22,278 nt of DNA from UBA1234 sp964400015 (GCA_964400015.1 CAYNRR010000020.1:1-22278), one strand, 5' to 3'; shown: positions 1-6,475, numbered from the stretch's first letter. Notes: generated by a model from the sequence alone, not told the origin. Numbers and translations are program-made.

Positions 1-106
1 ATTTCAAATGCAGGCGTATCTAAGTGAGTGTGACATATGTTTGACAAACCTACAAGATGTTTTGGTTCTAATTTCTTTCAAAATATAAAAAACAAAAAAT
101 ATATGA

Positions 107-112
107 TATAAT
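107..112 (+). promoter_or_regulatory. Probable -10 box of the flavodoxin gene
   Basis: A consensus TATAAT lies 41 bases before the ATG at 154. No good -35 stands 16-18 bases upstream (the hexamer at 84-89 is TATAAA). A TTGACA exists at 41-46, but it is too far away to pair with this -10. A purine-rich GGAAGGGAAGTG at about 138-149 is the ribosome binding site. Confidence 0.45.
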
Positions 113-153
113 TTAAATGCTTAAACAAAAAATACTGGAAGGGAAGTGAAAGA

Positions 154-633
154 ATGAAAAATTTAATTATTTATTACTCTTATGAGGGAAATACAGAAGA
201 AATTGTAAAAGGTATGCAAAATGAAATAAATGCAGATGTATTAAAACTAGTACCCAAAAAAGAAAAAATAAGCAAGGGATTGTATAGATTTGTATGGGGT
301 GGAATGCAAGTTTATATGACTAAAAAACCTGAACTTGAAGAGTACAATATAGACTTAACACAATATGATAATATAATAATAGGTTCTCCTTGTTGGTTTG
401 GAACATATGCACCACCTATAAATACTTTTTTATCAGATAACAAAATGGAAAACAAAAATATATATCTTTTTGTTTGTAATGGTGGAAACTTAAGAAATAC
501 ATGGAAAAACTATGAAAAAGTATTAGCTGGGAATAATATAATTTCTCAATTAGATTTGATTTATCCAATAAAAAATGGAATAGAAGAAGCTAAAAAGAAA
601 GCAAACGAATGGATCAAAAATAATATAAAATAA
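154..633 (+). CDS. Flavodoxin-like protein
   Basis: This is a predicted FMN-binding flavodoxin-fold protein of 159 residues, which is the usual size for a short-chain flavodoxin. The N-terminal strand MKNLIIYYSYEGNTE carries the Y-S-x-x-G-N-T phosphate-binding loop (residues 8-14). The segment IIIGSPCWFGTYAPPINTFL (about 75-94) matches the second flavin-contacting loop, where a G-[ST]-P-x-[WY] motif is typical. Related proteins shuttle electrons or protect against quinones or oxygen; the partner here cannot be inferred. The gene stands alone, with its own -10 box and a strong intrinsic terminator immediately downstream. The ATG at 154 is preceded by GGAAGGGAAGTG. The fold assignment is secure; the exact function is not. 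Confidence 0.85.
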   Translation: MKNLIIYYSYEGNTEEIVKGMQNEINADVLKLVPKKEKISKGLYRFVWGGMQVYMTKKPELEEYNIDLTQYDNIIIGSPCWFGTYAPPINTFLSDNKMENKNIYLFVCNGGNLRNTWKNYEKVLAGNNIISQLDLIYPIKNGIEEAKKKANEWIKNNIK

Positions 634-661
634 AAAAAGTGGGAAGAAACCCACTTTTTTT
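632..661. terminator. Bidirectional intrinsic terminator
   Basis: GTGGG (639-643) pairs with CCCAC (650-654) across a six-base loop, extended by A-runs (632-638) against T-runs (655-661). The flanking runs make it usable from both strands, so it serves the flavodoxin gene (+) and the convergent small gene at 668-1045 (-). Confidence 0.85.
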
Positions 662-667
662 ATTGCG

Positions 668-1045
668 TTAGTCGACGTTCACGTAGTATTCGCTACTTTG
701 TGTTACCACGTGGAAACGGTTGTTGCCGAGGTTGGTGACGAACTTAACGGGGGTAGTGATAACTTCCTGGGCGTAGTCTACACCATCAATCTTAATGAAT
801 CGGGTGCAGTGATAGGGATATGCCGGCTTGGGAATGCTGGTACCGATAGCGTTGTAGACTTTTTTCTCGATATCAAACCATACCGAATCGTAGTAGCCGA
901 CAACACCTTTCAGACAGTAGTAAGTGTGATCAGAATAAATTTCCTCATACTCGACCTCATAGGCCTGACCTTTTACCAAATTCCGTGCATCGAAGCAACC
1001 ATAATAGCTATCCTTCAAACCGTTATAACGTACAATTTTTGCCAT
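668..1045 (-). CDS. Small protein of unknown function, GC-rich
   Basis: I do not recognise this 125-residue protein. The start chosen is the ATG at 1045, because AGGAGG (minus strand, 1060-1055) sits at the right distance; a longer frame to 1099 lacks such a site. The product has no membrane segment or signal peptide and is rich in Tyr and Val, so it is probably a small beta-rich protein. Residues 45-58 (LKGVVGYYDSVWFD) resemble the G-x-x-x-S-x-W-F pattern of small accessory or phage-type SH3-like proteins; that is a weak impression. Composition is striking: bases 721-780 hold 31 G/C out of 60, against about 15 of 60 in dnaX. It has its own extended -10 promoter and sits downstream of the 3' end of tRNA-Arg(ACG). 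Both facts fit horizontal acquisition. Confidence 0.75.
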   Translation of the reverse strand: MAKIVRYNGLKDSYYGCFDARNLVKGQAYEVEYEEIYSDHTYYCLKGVVGYYDSVWFDIEKKVYNAIGTSIPKPAYPYHCTRFIKIDGVDYAQEVITTPVKFVTNLGNNRFHVVTQSSEYYVNVD

Positions 1046-1104
1046 TTTAAAATTCCTCCTAAAATTATTTGGATGATATGAAAATAGGGTATAACTCACT
1101 TATA

Positions 1105-1113
1105 ATTATAGCA
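1105..1113 (-). promoter_or_regulatory. Extended -10 promoter for the 668-1045 gene
   Basis: On the minus strand the sequence reads TGCTATAAT (1113 to 1105), a perfect extended -10 about 60 bases before the ATG at 1045. The -35 region (about 1128-1133) is poor, as is common with extended -10 promoters. Confidence 0.6.
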
Positions 1114-1130
1114 TACTTTACATAAATTAA

Positions 1131-1166
1131 AAAGCTATTTTAAAGAATTCACTTCCAAATAGCTTT
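1131..1166 (-). terminator. Inverted repeat, possible second terminator
   Basis: A perfect 10-base inverted repeat: AAAGCTATTT (1131-1140) with AAATAGCTTT (1157-1166), 16-base loop. Read on the minus strand it is followed by a short T-rich stretch, so it could be a backup terminator for the tRNA transcript. It lies just upstream of the promoter of the small gene. Confidence 0.4.
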
Positions 1167-1203
1167 GCAGTTTTGGCTTCAAACGTTAGCTTTTGACCAA
1201 CAA

Positions 1204-1237
1204 AAAATCAACCAGACTTTATTATCTGATTGATTTT
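1204..1237 (-). terminator. Intrinsic terminator of tRNA-Arg(ACG)
   Basis: Bases 1204-1216 pair with 1225-1237 with one mismatch (12 of 13 pairs) and an eight-base loop. On the minus strand the stem runs into TTTTTTG. It lies about 40 bases after the tRNA CCA end. Confidence 0.75.
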
Positions 1238-1277
1238 GCAACATTTCTGTTCCGCTTATCTTGAACAGATACGTTAT

Positions 1278-1354
<77 letters not shown>

Positions 1355-1367
1355 ATCACAATAAGTT

Positions 1368-1395
1368 ATTATATAGTTTTTTTGAAAAAAATCAA
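1368..1395 (-). promoter_or_regulatory. Promoter of tRNA-Arg(ACG)
   Basis: On the minus strand: TTGATT (1395-1390), 16-base spacer, TATAAT (1373-1368). The -10 lies 14 bases before the mature 5' end. Confidence 0.6.
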
Positions 1396-1403
1396 TAGCT
1401 AAA

Positions 1404-1432
1404 TTGAATTTACAATAATTATATATTATAAT
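1404..1432 (+). promoter_or_regulatory. Promoter of tRNA-Arg(CCT)
   Basis: TTGAAT (1404-1409), 17-base spacer, TATAAT (1427-1432). The -10 ends 13 bases before the mature tRNA start. It is arranged back to back with the promoter of the other arginine tRNA. Confidence 0.75.
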
Positions 1433-1445
1433 ATGTACGTAAAAT

Positions 1446-1522
1446 GCATTCGTAGCTCAGTTGGATAGAGCGCTCCCCTCCTAAGGGAGAGGCCGGAGGT
1501 TCGACTCCTCTCGGATGCACCA
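1446..1522 (+). tRNA. tRNA-Arg, anticodon CCT
   Basis: A complete 77-base tRNA with encoded CCA. The acceptor GCATTCG pairs with CGGATGC. The anticodon arm CTCCC-CTCCTAA-GGGAG gives anticodon CCT, reading AGG. The D and T arms closely resemble those of the neighbouring tRNA-Arg(ACG), so the two are divergent genes of the same isoacceptor family. Confidence 0.97.
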
Positions 1523-1548
1523 AATTGATAAAACAGTGGGGAAAGCAT

Positions 1549-1602
1549 ATGAAATCAAATAAAGTCGATTTAATATTTATACACTTTTTTGAAACTATAT
1601 AA
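1549..1602 (+). CDS. Possible 17-residue leader peptide
   Basis: An ATG at 1549 is preceded by GTGGGGAAAG, a plausible ribosome binding site, and opens a 17-codon frame (MKSNKVDLIFIHFFETI) ending at TAA 1602, about 100 bases before tadA. I see no attenuator hairpin between it and tadA. It may be chance; only the spacing of the ribosome binding site argues for translation. Confidence 0.15.
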   Translation: MKSNKVDLIFIHFFETI

Positions 1603-1700
1603 AGATTAGGCGAAATGAGATATATTCAAATTGGATACATTTTGTCGCAATAAAACTAATGAATAACATATTCTACTGCATTATAAAAAGGGGAATGAAA

Positions 1701-2168
1701 ATGAAAGAAGAATATATGAATATAGCTTTAGAAGAAGCTAAAAAAGCATATAAAAAAGAAGAGGTTCCAATTGGTGCAATAATAGTAAAAGACGGCAAAG
1801 TAATTGCTAAAGCTCACAATATGAGGGAAAGAAAAAAACAAGCTTGTGCACATGCAGAGATATTAGCAATTCAAAAAGCATGCAAAAAGCTTAAAGCGTG
1901 GCGATTAGAAAACTGTGAGATGTATGTTACCTTGGAACCATGCCCAATGTGTGCTGGCGCAATTTTAAATGCTAGAATAAAAAAATTATACATAGGAGCA
2001 ATGGAACCAAAATTCGGAAGTGTTGGATCAAAAATAAATTTACTAGAAGATATAGTGTATAATCACAAAGTTGAAGTTGAAAAAGGAATATGTGAAGAAG
2101 AGTCCGTAAAATTATTAAAAGATTTTTTTAAAATGCTTCGAGAGCGAAACAAACAGGGACGTCCGTGA
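1701..2168 (+). CDS. tadA: tRNA-specific adenosine deaminase TadA
   Basis: A cytosolic zinc enzyme that deaminates A34 to inosine in tRNA-Arg(ACG). The product is 155 residues, normal for the family. The deaminase signature is complete: H51-A-E53 (zinc ligand and proton shuttle) and P80-C81-x-x-C84 (zinc ligands). The start at 1701 is chosen because AAAGGGG (1687-1693) lies seven bases upstream; ATGs at 1659 and 1695 lack correct spacing. It heads the conserved tadA - SRP RNA - dnaX - ebfC - recR neighbourhood, here interrupted by three other genes. The last codons (about Gln-Gly-Arg-Pro-stop) are formed by an interspersed repeat that recurs after recR, so the C-terminal tail is probably a late addition. 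Confidence 0.95.
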   Translation: MKEEYMNIALEEAKKAYKKEEVPIGAIIVKDGKVIAKAHNMRERKKQACAHAEILAIQKACKKLKAWRLENCEMYVTLEPCPMCAGAILNARIKKLYIGAMEPKFGSVGSKINLLEDIVYNHKVEVEKGICEEESVKLLKDFFKMLRERNKQGRP

Positions 2169-2193
2169 AATGTTCATTTTTTGGTAAATATTT
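2157..2193 (+). repeat. REP-like repeat, copy 1
   Basis: Starts with GGACGTCCGT (2157-2166), then AAATGTT (2168-2174), CATT and a TAAATATT tail. Copy 2 lies at 7501-7536 with the same order of blocks. The eight-base GGACGTCC is a perfect palindrome. The 5' part overlaps the end of tadA and supplies its stop codon. It resembles the dispersed GGGAC-GTCC-type intergenic sequences I know from clostridial genomes; that resemblance is from memory. Confidence 0.55.
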
Positions 2194-2233
2194 CAAAAAC
2201 AACGTTTTGAATTGTCTTTGTATACATAGATTA

Positions 2234-2261
2234 TTGACAAAAAAATAAAAGTTAGTATACT
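2234..2261 (+). promoter_or_regulatory. Promoter of the marR gene
   Basis: A consensus TTGACA (2234-2239) followed after 16 bases by TATACT (2256-2261). The -10 lies inside the first AGTATACT operator core, so a bound repressor would block it. Confidence 0.7.
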
Positions 2262-2279
2262 TATTATTAGTATACTAAT
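2252..2279 (+). promoter_or_regulatory. Twin palindromic operator, likely for MarR
   Basis: Two copies of the palindrome AGTATACT (2254-2261 and 2269-2276), centres 15 bases apart. The second extends to a perfect 14-base palindrome ATTAGTATACTAAT (2266-2279). The pair overlaps and follows the -10 box and ends before the ribosome binding site of the MarR gene, the usual place for autorepression. That this MarR protein binds here is inference from position and symmetry. Confidence 0.65.
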
Positions 2280-2300
2280 TTTGTTTAAGGGAGGTAAGAT

Positions 2301-2729
2301 ATGAGAAATATAGGTATGTATTTAAAAAATATAACACAGGCTGAATATCATAAGGTTGATAAACGATTAGAAAAATATAATTTGGTTAAGGGACAAGCGT
2401 CACTTCTTTCTTTAATAAAAAAACATGATGGTGCTACGCAAAATGAACTAGCTGATTTGTTGAATGTTAGATACTCTTCTATGAGCGAAAGATTATACAA
2501 GCTGGAAATTATGGGATATATACGTAAAGTTGTTGCAGAAGAAAATCAAAAGTATAAAAGAATATATATAACTACTGAAGGGAAAAAAGCAGTAGTACAA
2601 TGTAATAGAATTTTAAACGAGTTTGAAGAGTCATTATATAAAGGTTTTACTAAAAAAGAATTAAAACAATTAGAAGATTCTTTAGAAAAGATAATGAAAA
2701 ACATTGAAAAAATGCAAGCGTATAATTAA
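2301..2729 (+). CDS. MarR-family transcriptional regulator
   Basis: A 142-residue winged helix-turn-helix regulator of MarR type, expected to bind DNA as a dimer. Residues about 33-95 form the wHTH: helix KHDGATQNELADLLN (41-55), the recognition segment RYSSMSERLYKLEIMGYI (57-74), and the wing ENQKYKRIYIT (81-91). The C-terminal helices (about 105-142) would form the dimer interface. GGGAGG lies 5-10 bases before the ATG. Its promoter carries a twin palindrome suitable for autorepression. It is transcribed alone and ends in a terminator shared with the convergent histone-like gene. The ligand is unknown. Likely target: itself, and possibly the neighbouring gene, given an operator-like 13-mer at 3411-3423. 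Confidence 0.92.
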   Translation: MRNIGMYLKNITQAEYHKVDKRLEKYNLVKGQASLLSLIKKHDGATQNELADLLNVRYSSMSERLYKLEIMGYIRKVVAEENQKYKRIYITTEGKKAVVQCNRILNEFEESLYKGFTKKELKQLEDSLEKIMKNIEKMQAYN

Positions 2730-2731
2730 AG

Positions 2732-2766
2732 AAAAACCTTGTTGTACTAAGTACAACAAGGTTTTT
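2732..2766. terminator. Bidirectional terminator between marR and the histone-like gene
   Basis: A perfect 16-pair stem (2732-2747 with 2751-2766) with the three-base loop TAA. The core CCTTGTTGTAC pairs with GTACAACAAGG and is flanked by A and T runs, so it works in both directions for the two convergent genes. Confidence 0.93.
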
Positions 2767-2768
2767 TA

Positions 2769-3251
2769 TTATTTCTTTTTAGCTACAGCTTTTTTAGTAG
2801 CTGGTTTAGCAGCAACTTTTTTAGCAGCTGGTTTAGCGGCTACTTTTTTAGCAGCTGGTTTAGCGGCTACTTTTTTAGCAGCTGGTTTAGCAGCAACTTT
2901 TTTAGCTACTGGCTTTTTAGCAGCTGGTTTAGCAGCAACTTTTTTAGCTACTGGCTTTTTAGCAGCTGGTTTAGCAGCAACTTTTTTAGCTACTGGCTTT
3001 TTAGCAGCTGGTTTAGCAGCAACTTTTTTAGCTACTGGCTTTTTAGCAGCTGGTTTAGCAGCAACTTTTTTAGCTACTGGCTTTTTAGCAGCTGGTTTAG
3101 CAGCAACTTTTTTAGCTACTGGCTTTTTAGCAGCTGGTTTAGCAGCAACCTTTTTAGCAACTGGTTTTTTAGCAGCTGGTTTAGCAGCAGCTTTTTTAGC
3201 AACTGGTTTAGCAGCAACTTTTTTAGCTACTGGTTTCTTTGCTACTGGCAT
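2769..3251 (-). CDS. Histone H1-like Lys/Ala/Pro repeat protein
   Basis: A 160-residue, extremely basic, low-complexity protein built only from Ala, Lys, Pro and Val apart from Met1 and a single Thr. It resembles the C-terminal tail of histone H1 and bacterial H1-like or AlgP-like proteins, which bind DNA non-specifically and condense nucleoids. The core is seven identical 14-residue units (PVAKKVAAKPAAKK, residues 30-127), then two VAAKPAAKK units and a VAAKPATKK tail. The start is the ATG at 3251, preceded by AAGGGGGG nine bases away; a longer frame to 3284 has no such site. There is no globular domain. It converges on the MarR gene and shares its terminator. The nucleoid-binding role is inferred from composition alone. 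Confidence 0.85.
   Translation of the reverse strand: MPVAKKPVAKKVAAKPVAKKAAAKPAAKKPVAKKVAAKPAAKKPVAKKVAAKPAAKKPVAKKVAAKPAAKKPVAKKVAAKPAAKKPVAKKVAAKPAAKKPVAKKVAAKPAAKKPVAKKVAAKPAAKKVAAKPAAKKVAAKPAAKKVAAKPATKKAVAKKK
2890..3190. repeat. 42-bp tandem repeat inside the histone-like gene
   Basis: Seven units with 42-base periodicity (phase marks at 2907, 2949, 2991, 3033, 3075, 3117 and 3159). The middle five appear identical; the 3159 unit carries several substitutions. Near-identity at synonymous sites suggests recent expansion or homogenisation. The unit is a multiple of three, so copy-number change keeps the frame. Confidence 0.9.
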
Positions 3252-3661
3252 GTTATTGGCCCCCCTTCTTTTGTAAAAACTCATAATTAAGTTATATAAT
3301 TAAATCATGAAGTACTAATTTATATTTAAAATATAACTAATTTCGATATTTTTTGCAATAGAAAAAACAAAAAAAATTTCATTGCAGAATAATAAGTTTA
3401 CTAACGGTTCGTATACTTATTATCTGAATACGTAGTATAAAAATATCTGTACAAACTTAGCAAAAAAACAAATAAAAAAATTTTTTTTGGTTTTTTTGGT
3501 CAAATTTAAATTATTTGTCATATTTTTATAGCGATTTATTCAATCAAACTAAAAATATAATGCATTAGAAAAGATGGAAAAACTTTATTCAAAAAATATG
3601 ATTTTTTGCTAGTAATTGAAAAATAGTTGTAATATAATTTAAAAGCAAGGTGGTGATTAAA
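3252..3661. other. 410-base AT-rich intergenic region
   Basis: It separates the divergent histone-like gene (-) and the unknown gene at 3662 (+). Contents: an inverted repeat TGCAAT/ATTGCA (about 3354-3386); GTATACTTATTAT (3411-3423), identical to 13 bases of the marR operator, followed by AGTATA at 3434-3439; long A and T tracts around 3463-3500; and TATAAT at 3633-3638, the likely -10 of the downstream gene. I see no ORF or RNA gene. Confidence 0.6.
3633..3638 (+). promoter_or_regulatory. Probable -10 box for the 3662 gene
   Basis: A consensus TATAAT 24 bases before the ATG. The TTGAAA at 3616-3621 is too close (11 bases) to be its -35, so the promoter is incomplete by consensus. Confidence 0.4.
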
Positions 3662-4795
3662 ATGCAATTTGATTGTCTTCAACGTGAAGAAAAAAGAAGA
3701 GTCTTAAGCTTAATGAATCATGAATATGTAAACTTGGATTGCTCGAAAATTGATGCCATATTGGAAAACAATTGTGCTCAGCCAAGATGGATGGACACTT
3801 ATGTTTTATTGTACAAGGCAAAATTACCTCCTGATATAACTATATATAATATTTTGTTGGAAAAACTATCATTGCAGATCAATTGGTTTTATTTTGAAAA
3901 GGATGAAAAAAATTATTTGGTTAATGCAAATGAGCTTTTTATGAGATTATACTTATGGTATAAAATTACTGGCGAAGCAGTAAGCTTTAGTACTAAGGCT
4001 CAGTATATTCCACACAAGGATTATGTTAGAAATATTTGTAAAATTTCAAAATTTGTAGATAGTGGATTGCATTTAAAACATATTTCTGGAGACAAATTTA
4101 CTGTTGAACCATTGAATTTGACTTTTGATTCGCCTGATTCTGCAAATGCATTATATGATGATTTGCTTGATTGGAATGATTTTTACAAGAATGTAAATGT
4201 CTCGAAAGATGTTTTGTATAACAACTATGAAAGTGTTTTGAAGTTGAGCAAGGATAAAAGAATGCTTGCTACGATAAGCAACATAACTAACTACTTTGAA
4301 TGCAAATTTGATTTGAATGATGGAAATATTGTAGTGCCTGATACGGATATTGTTATAAATGATGAAAAGACGGCTACTGATTTTCAAGCTAGAATTATAG
4401 ATGCGTATCATTTCTTTAGAAATGTTATAAATACTGATGAAAAGAAGGATATTATAAGTGAGATTTATAATAAAAATGTAAATCCTATAATAAAGAAACA
4501 ATATGAAGAAAACCTAGCTTCTTATATAAGAGTGACAGAAAATAGAGAACTTATAGATTGGATTGTTACTATTTCTAAAGAAAGTAATTATACATTACAA
4601 ATTTCATATGATGATCAAGGTGTATTTTACATTGATGGAGCAATTATTGTAACAGCTTTAGATGCAAAAGAATATTATATAGATTATATGGACAGAAAGA
4701 CAGAAAAATTAGCAGTTGCAATATATAAAAATAATATCGTTACAAAGATAAAAAAGATATGGAACAAGTTTCGTGCACGTTTTGCAAAAGCTTAG
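3662..4795 (+). CDS. Conserved-looking protein of unknown function
   Basis: I do not recognise this 377-residue protein. It starts at the ATG at 3662, preceded by AAGGTGGTGA; in-frame GTG codons at 3650 and 3653 lie inside that ribosome binding site. It has no signal peptide or membrane helix. The body is acidic and aromatic-rich, probably mixed alpha/beta. The last 20 residues (about 358-377) are strongly basic and could form an amphipathic helix (KIKKIWNKFRARFAKA), suggesting contact with membrane or nucleic acid. Base composition matches the neighbours. It sits between the histone-like gene and the SRP RNA, inside a block that is otherwise conserved, and ends in its own terminator. Confidence 0.85.
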   Translation: MQFDCLQREEKRRVLSLMNHEYVNLDCSKIDAILENNCAQPRWMDTYVLLYKAKLPPDITIYNILLEKLSLQINWFYFEKDEKNYLVNANELFMRLYLWYKITGEAVSFSTKAQYIPHKDYVRNICKISKFVDSGLHLKHISGDKFTVEPLNLTFDSPDSANALYDDLLDWNDFYKNVNVSKDVLYNNYESVLKLSKDKRMLATISNITNYFECKFDLNDGNIVVPDTDIVINDEKTATDFQARIIDAYHFFRNVINTDEKKDIISEIYNKNVNPIIKKQYEENLASYIRVTENRELIDWIVTISKESNYTLQISYDDQGVFYIDGAIIVTALDAKEYYIDYMDRKTEKLAVAIYKNNIVTKIKKIWNKFRARFAKA

Positions 4796-4799
4796 TGAT

Positions 4800-4827
4800 A
4801 AAAAGTAAAGTTTATACTTTACTTTTT
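4800..4827 (+). terminator. Intrinsic terminator after the 3662 gene
   Basis: AAAAAGTAAAGT (4800-4811) pairs with ACTTTACTTTTT (4816-4827), loop TTAT, followed by a T-rich run. Confidence 0.85.
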
Positions 4828-4850
4828 ATTTTTTATATGCTACAATCGGC

Positions 4851-4879
4851 TTGTGCAAAAAAAGAAAAAAGTATATAAT
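4851..4879 (+). promoter_or_regulatory. Promoter of the SRP RNA gene
   Basis: TTGTGC (4851-4856), 17-base spacer, TATAAT (4874-4879). The predicted start falls a few bases after 4883, at the beginning of the outer RNA stem. Confidence 0.7.
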
Positions 4880-4882
4880 CAT

Positions 4883-5008
4883 GCCGTAAAGTGTGTTTAT
4901 ATGAATGGTGTTCGATGGAAGACTATGAACCTTGTCAGGTCCGGAAGGAAGCAGCAATAAGTAGATTCTTTTATGTGATACACCATTCATATAAGTATAA
5001 TTTACGGC
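4883..5008 (+). ncRNA. ffs: Signal recognition particle RNA (small bacterial type)
   Basis: It contains the invariant domain IV hairpin with TCAGGTCCGGAAGGAAGCAGC around 4935-4955: the GGAA tetraloop and the asymmetric loop that binds Ffh. The flanking arms ATATGAATGGTGT and ACACCATTCATAT (about 4899-4911 and 4979-4991) close a long stem. An outer stem GCCGTAAA (4883-4890) with TTTACGGC (5001-5008) leads into TTTTTC and could double as the terminator. At about 125 bases this is the short form without an Alu domain, unlike the longer Bacillus RNA. It lies directly before dnaX, as in Bacillus. Exact ends are estimates. Confidence 0.92.
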
Positions 5009-5065
5009 TTTTTCTTTGCAATAAAGTTATGCTTATAAAAATATGGTAATAAAGAGGTGAATGGT

Positions 5066-6475
5066 TTGGCATATATTGCTTTATATAGAAAATTTAGACC
5101 ACAAAGTTTTAAAGATATGGTTGGACAAGAACATATTACTAAGACTTTGAAAAATCAAATAAAAAATGAAAGAGTTGCACATGCATATTTATTTAGTGGT
5201 GGTAGAGGAAGTGGAAAAACTACTACAGCTAAAATACTTGCTAGAGCAGTAAACTGTTTACATCCTATAGATGGGGAACCTTGCAACGAATGTGAAATTT
5301 GTAGACAAGCTTTGGAAGGTACGCTTGTAGATATAAGTGAAATTGATGCTGCATCTAATAATGGTGTAGATAATATAAGGGATATAAGAGAAGAAGTTGA
5401 ATTTATTCCTACAAATGGGAAATATAGAGTGTATATAATCGACGAGGTTCATATGCTTTCAACAGGTGCTTTTAATGCACTTTTAAAGACGTTAGAGGAA
5501 CCACCAAAACACGTAATATTTATACTAGCGACGACTGAACCGCAAAAGCTTCCTGTAACAATTCTTTCACGTTGCCAAAGATTTGATTTTAAACGTATAT
5601 CAATAGAAGATATCATAAAAAGATTGAAGATAATTTGTAGCGAATCTAATATTGAAATTGAAGATGGAGCTTTAAAAATAATAGCTAAGATGTCTGATGG
5701 TGCTATGCGTGATGCGATTAGTATATTAGAAAGATGTATCGCAGATGGTAGTGAAAAAATTACTGAAAGTCAAATAAGAGAATTAGTAGGTATACCTGAA
5801 ATTGACTATCTGCTGAAAATCACTAATAGTATATTAGCAAATAATCCGATTGAGATTTTAGAAATTTCAGAAAATCTAATAAATTCAGGAAAAGATTTGG
5901 ATGTATTCATTTGGGAACTTATCAAATTTATTCGAGATTTGTTAATGTTACATATTTCAAAAGAACTAGTAGTATACAAAGATGAAGAAAAGGAAAAAAT
6001 GCAAGAACTTGTTAAGAGTGCAACAAAGGAAAGATTGCTTAATTTGATAACTGAACTTTCTACTTTGCAAAATAGCATGAAATGGGCAAGCGATAAAGAA
6101 GTTATATTTGAAACAGGTATTATAAAAATAACATTAAAAGAAAATTCAGTTCCTCAAGAAAATACAAAAATATCAAATACCAATGTGAATGTTCAAACTA
6201 AAAATGTTGAAGTAGTGAAAGAAATTTCAGAGGATGAAAAATATAAAGAAGAAGTGCTTATGTTATTAAAGGAAAATCATAAAATGATTATGCACACTAT
6301 ATTAAAAAATGCTGAAATCAAACGAGTTGAAGATGATTTAGTACATATAGTCTTTAGTAAAACGTTAGATGATGTAAACAAGCAATATATGCAAAAAGAT
6401 GAAAGCAAAATTATTATTAAAGAGATGATAAGGAAAGCTTTTGAAAAAGATATGAAAATTAAGTATGTTTTTTAG
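5066..6475 (+). CDS. dnaX: DNA polymerase III subunit gamma/tau
   Basis: The clamp-loader ATPase of the replicative polymerase. The start is a TTG at 5066, because AGAGGTG (5053-5059) precedes it by six bases and the resulting N-terminus MAYIALYRKFRPQSF matches the family; an upstream in-frame GTG lies within the ribosome binding site. Residues: Walker A GGRGSGKT (45-52), zinc-binding cysteines 64, 73, 76 and 79, Walker B DEVH (126-129), and the S-R-C arginine finger (168-170). After the AAA+ and collar domains (to about 360) only about 110 residues remain, so at 469 residues it is shorter than the 563-residue Bacillus protein. It is followed by ebfC and recR in the classic order. Confidence 0.96.
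   Translation: MAYIALYRKFRPQSFKDMVGQEHITKTLKNQIKNERVAHAYLFSGGRGSGKTTTAKILARAVNCLHPIDGEPCNECEICRQALEGTLVDISEIDAASNNGVDNIRDIREEVEFIPTNGKYRVYIIDEVHMLSTGAFNALLKTLEEPPKHVIFILATTEPQKLPVTILSRCQRFDFKRISIEDIIKRLKIICSESNIEIEDGALKIIAKMSDGAMRDAISILERCIADGSEKITESQIRELVGIPEIDYLLKITNSILANNPIEILEISENLINSGKDLDVFIWELIKFIRDLLMLHISKELVVYKDEEKEKMQELVKSATKERLLNLITELSTLQNSMKWASDKEVIFETGIIKITLKENSVPQENTKISNTNVNVQTKNVEVVKEISEDEKYKEEVLMLLKENHKMIMHTILKNAEIKRVEDDLVHIVFSKTLDDVNKQYMQKDESKIIIKEMIRKAFEKDMKIKYVF

Noticed and set aside
1..80. Minus-strand open frame running off the left edge (reads like LSNICHTHLDTPAFE)
   Set aside because: Only about 25 codons are visible, with no ATG and no ribosome binding site, so neither gene nor pseudogene can be supported.
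698..1081. Plus-strand frame opposite the GC-rich small gene
   Set aside because: It lacks a ribosome binding site, starts after a terminator, and is explained by the higher G+C of the minus-strand gene, which has AGGAGG and an extended -10.
2890..3190. Regular 42-base repeats that look like a CRISPR array
   Set aside because: The repeats are contiguous, without unique spacers, and translate as PVAKKVAAKPAAKK units in an intact gene with a ribosome binding site.
2704..3276. Plus-strand open frame rich in Ala, Leu, Phe and Gly through the repeat
   Set aside because: It is the antisense reading of the Lys/Ala repeat gene and overlaps the end of marR and the bidirectional terminator; it has no ribosome binding site.
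4855..5065. T-box or other riboswitch upstream of dnaX
   Set aside because: The structured sequence is fully explained by the SRP RNA with its GGAA-tetraloop hairpin.
5985..6010. A-rich stretch in dnaX as a programmed frameshift site
   Set aside because: There is no canonical A-AAA-AAG slippery heptamer with a following hairpin, and the reading frame continues intact to 6475.
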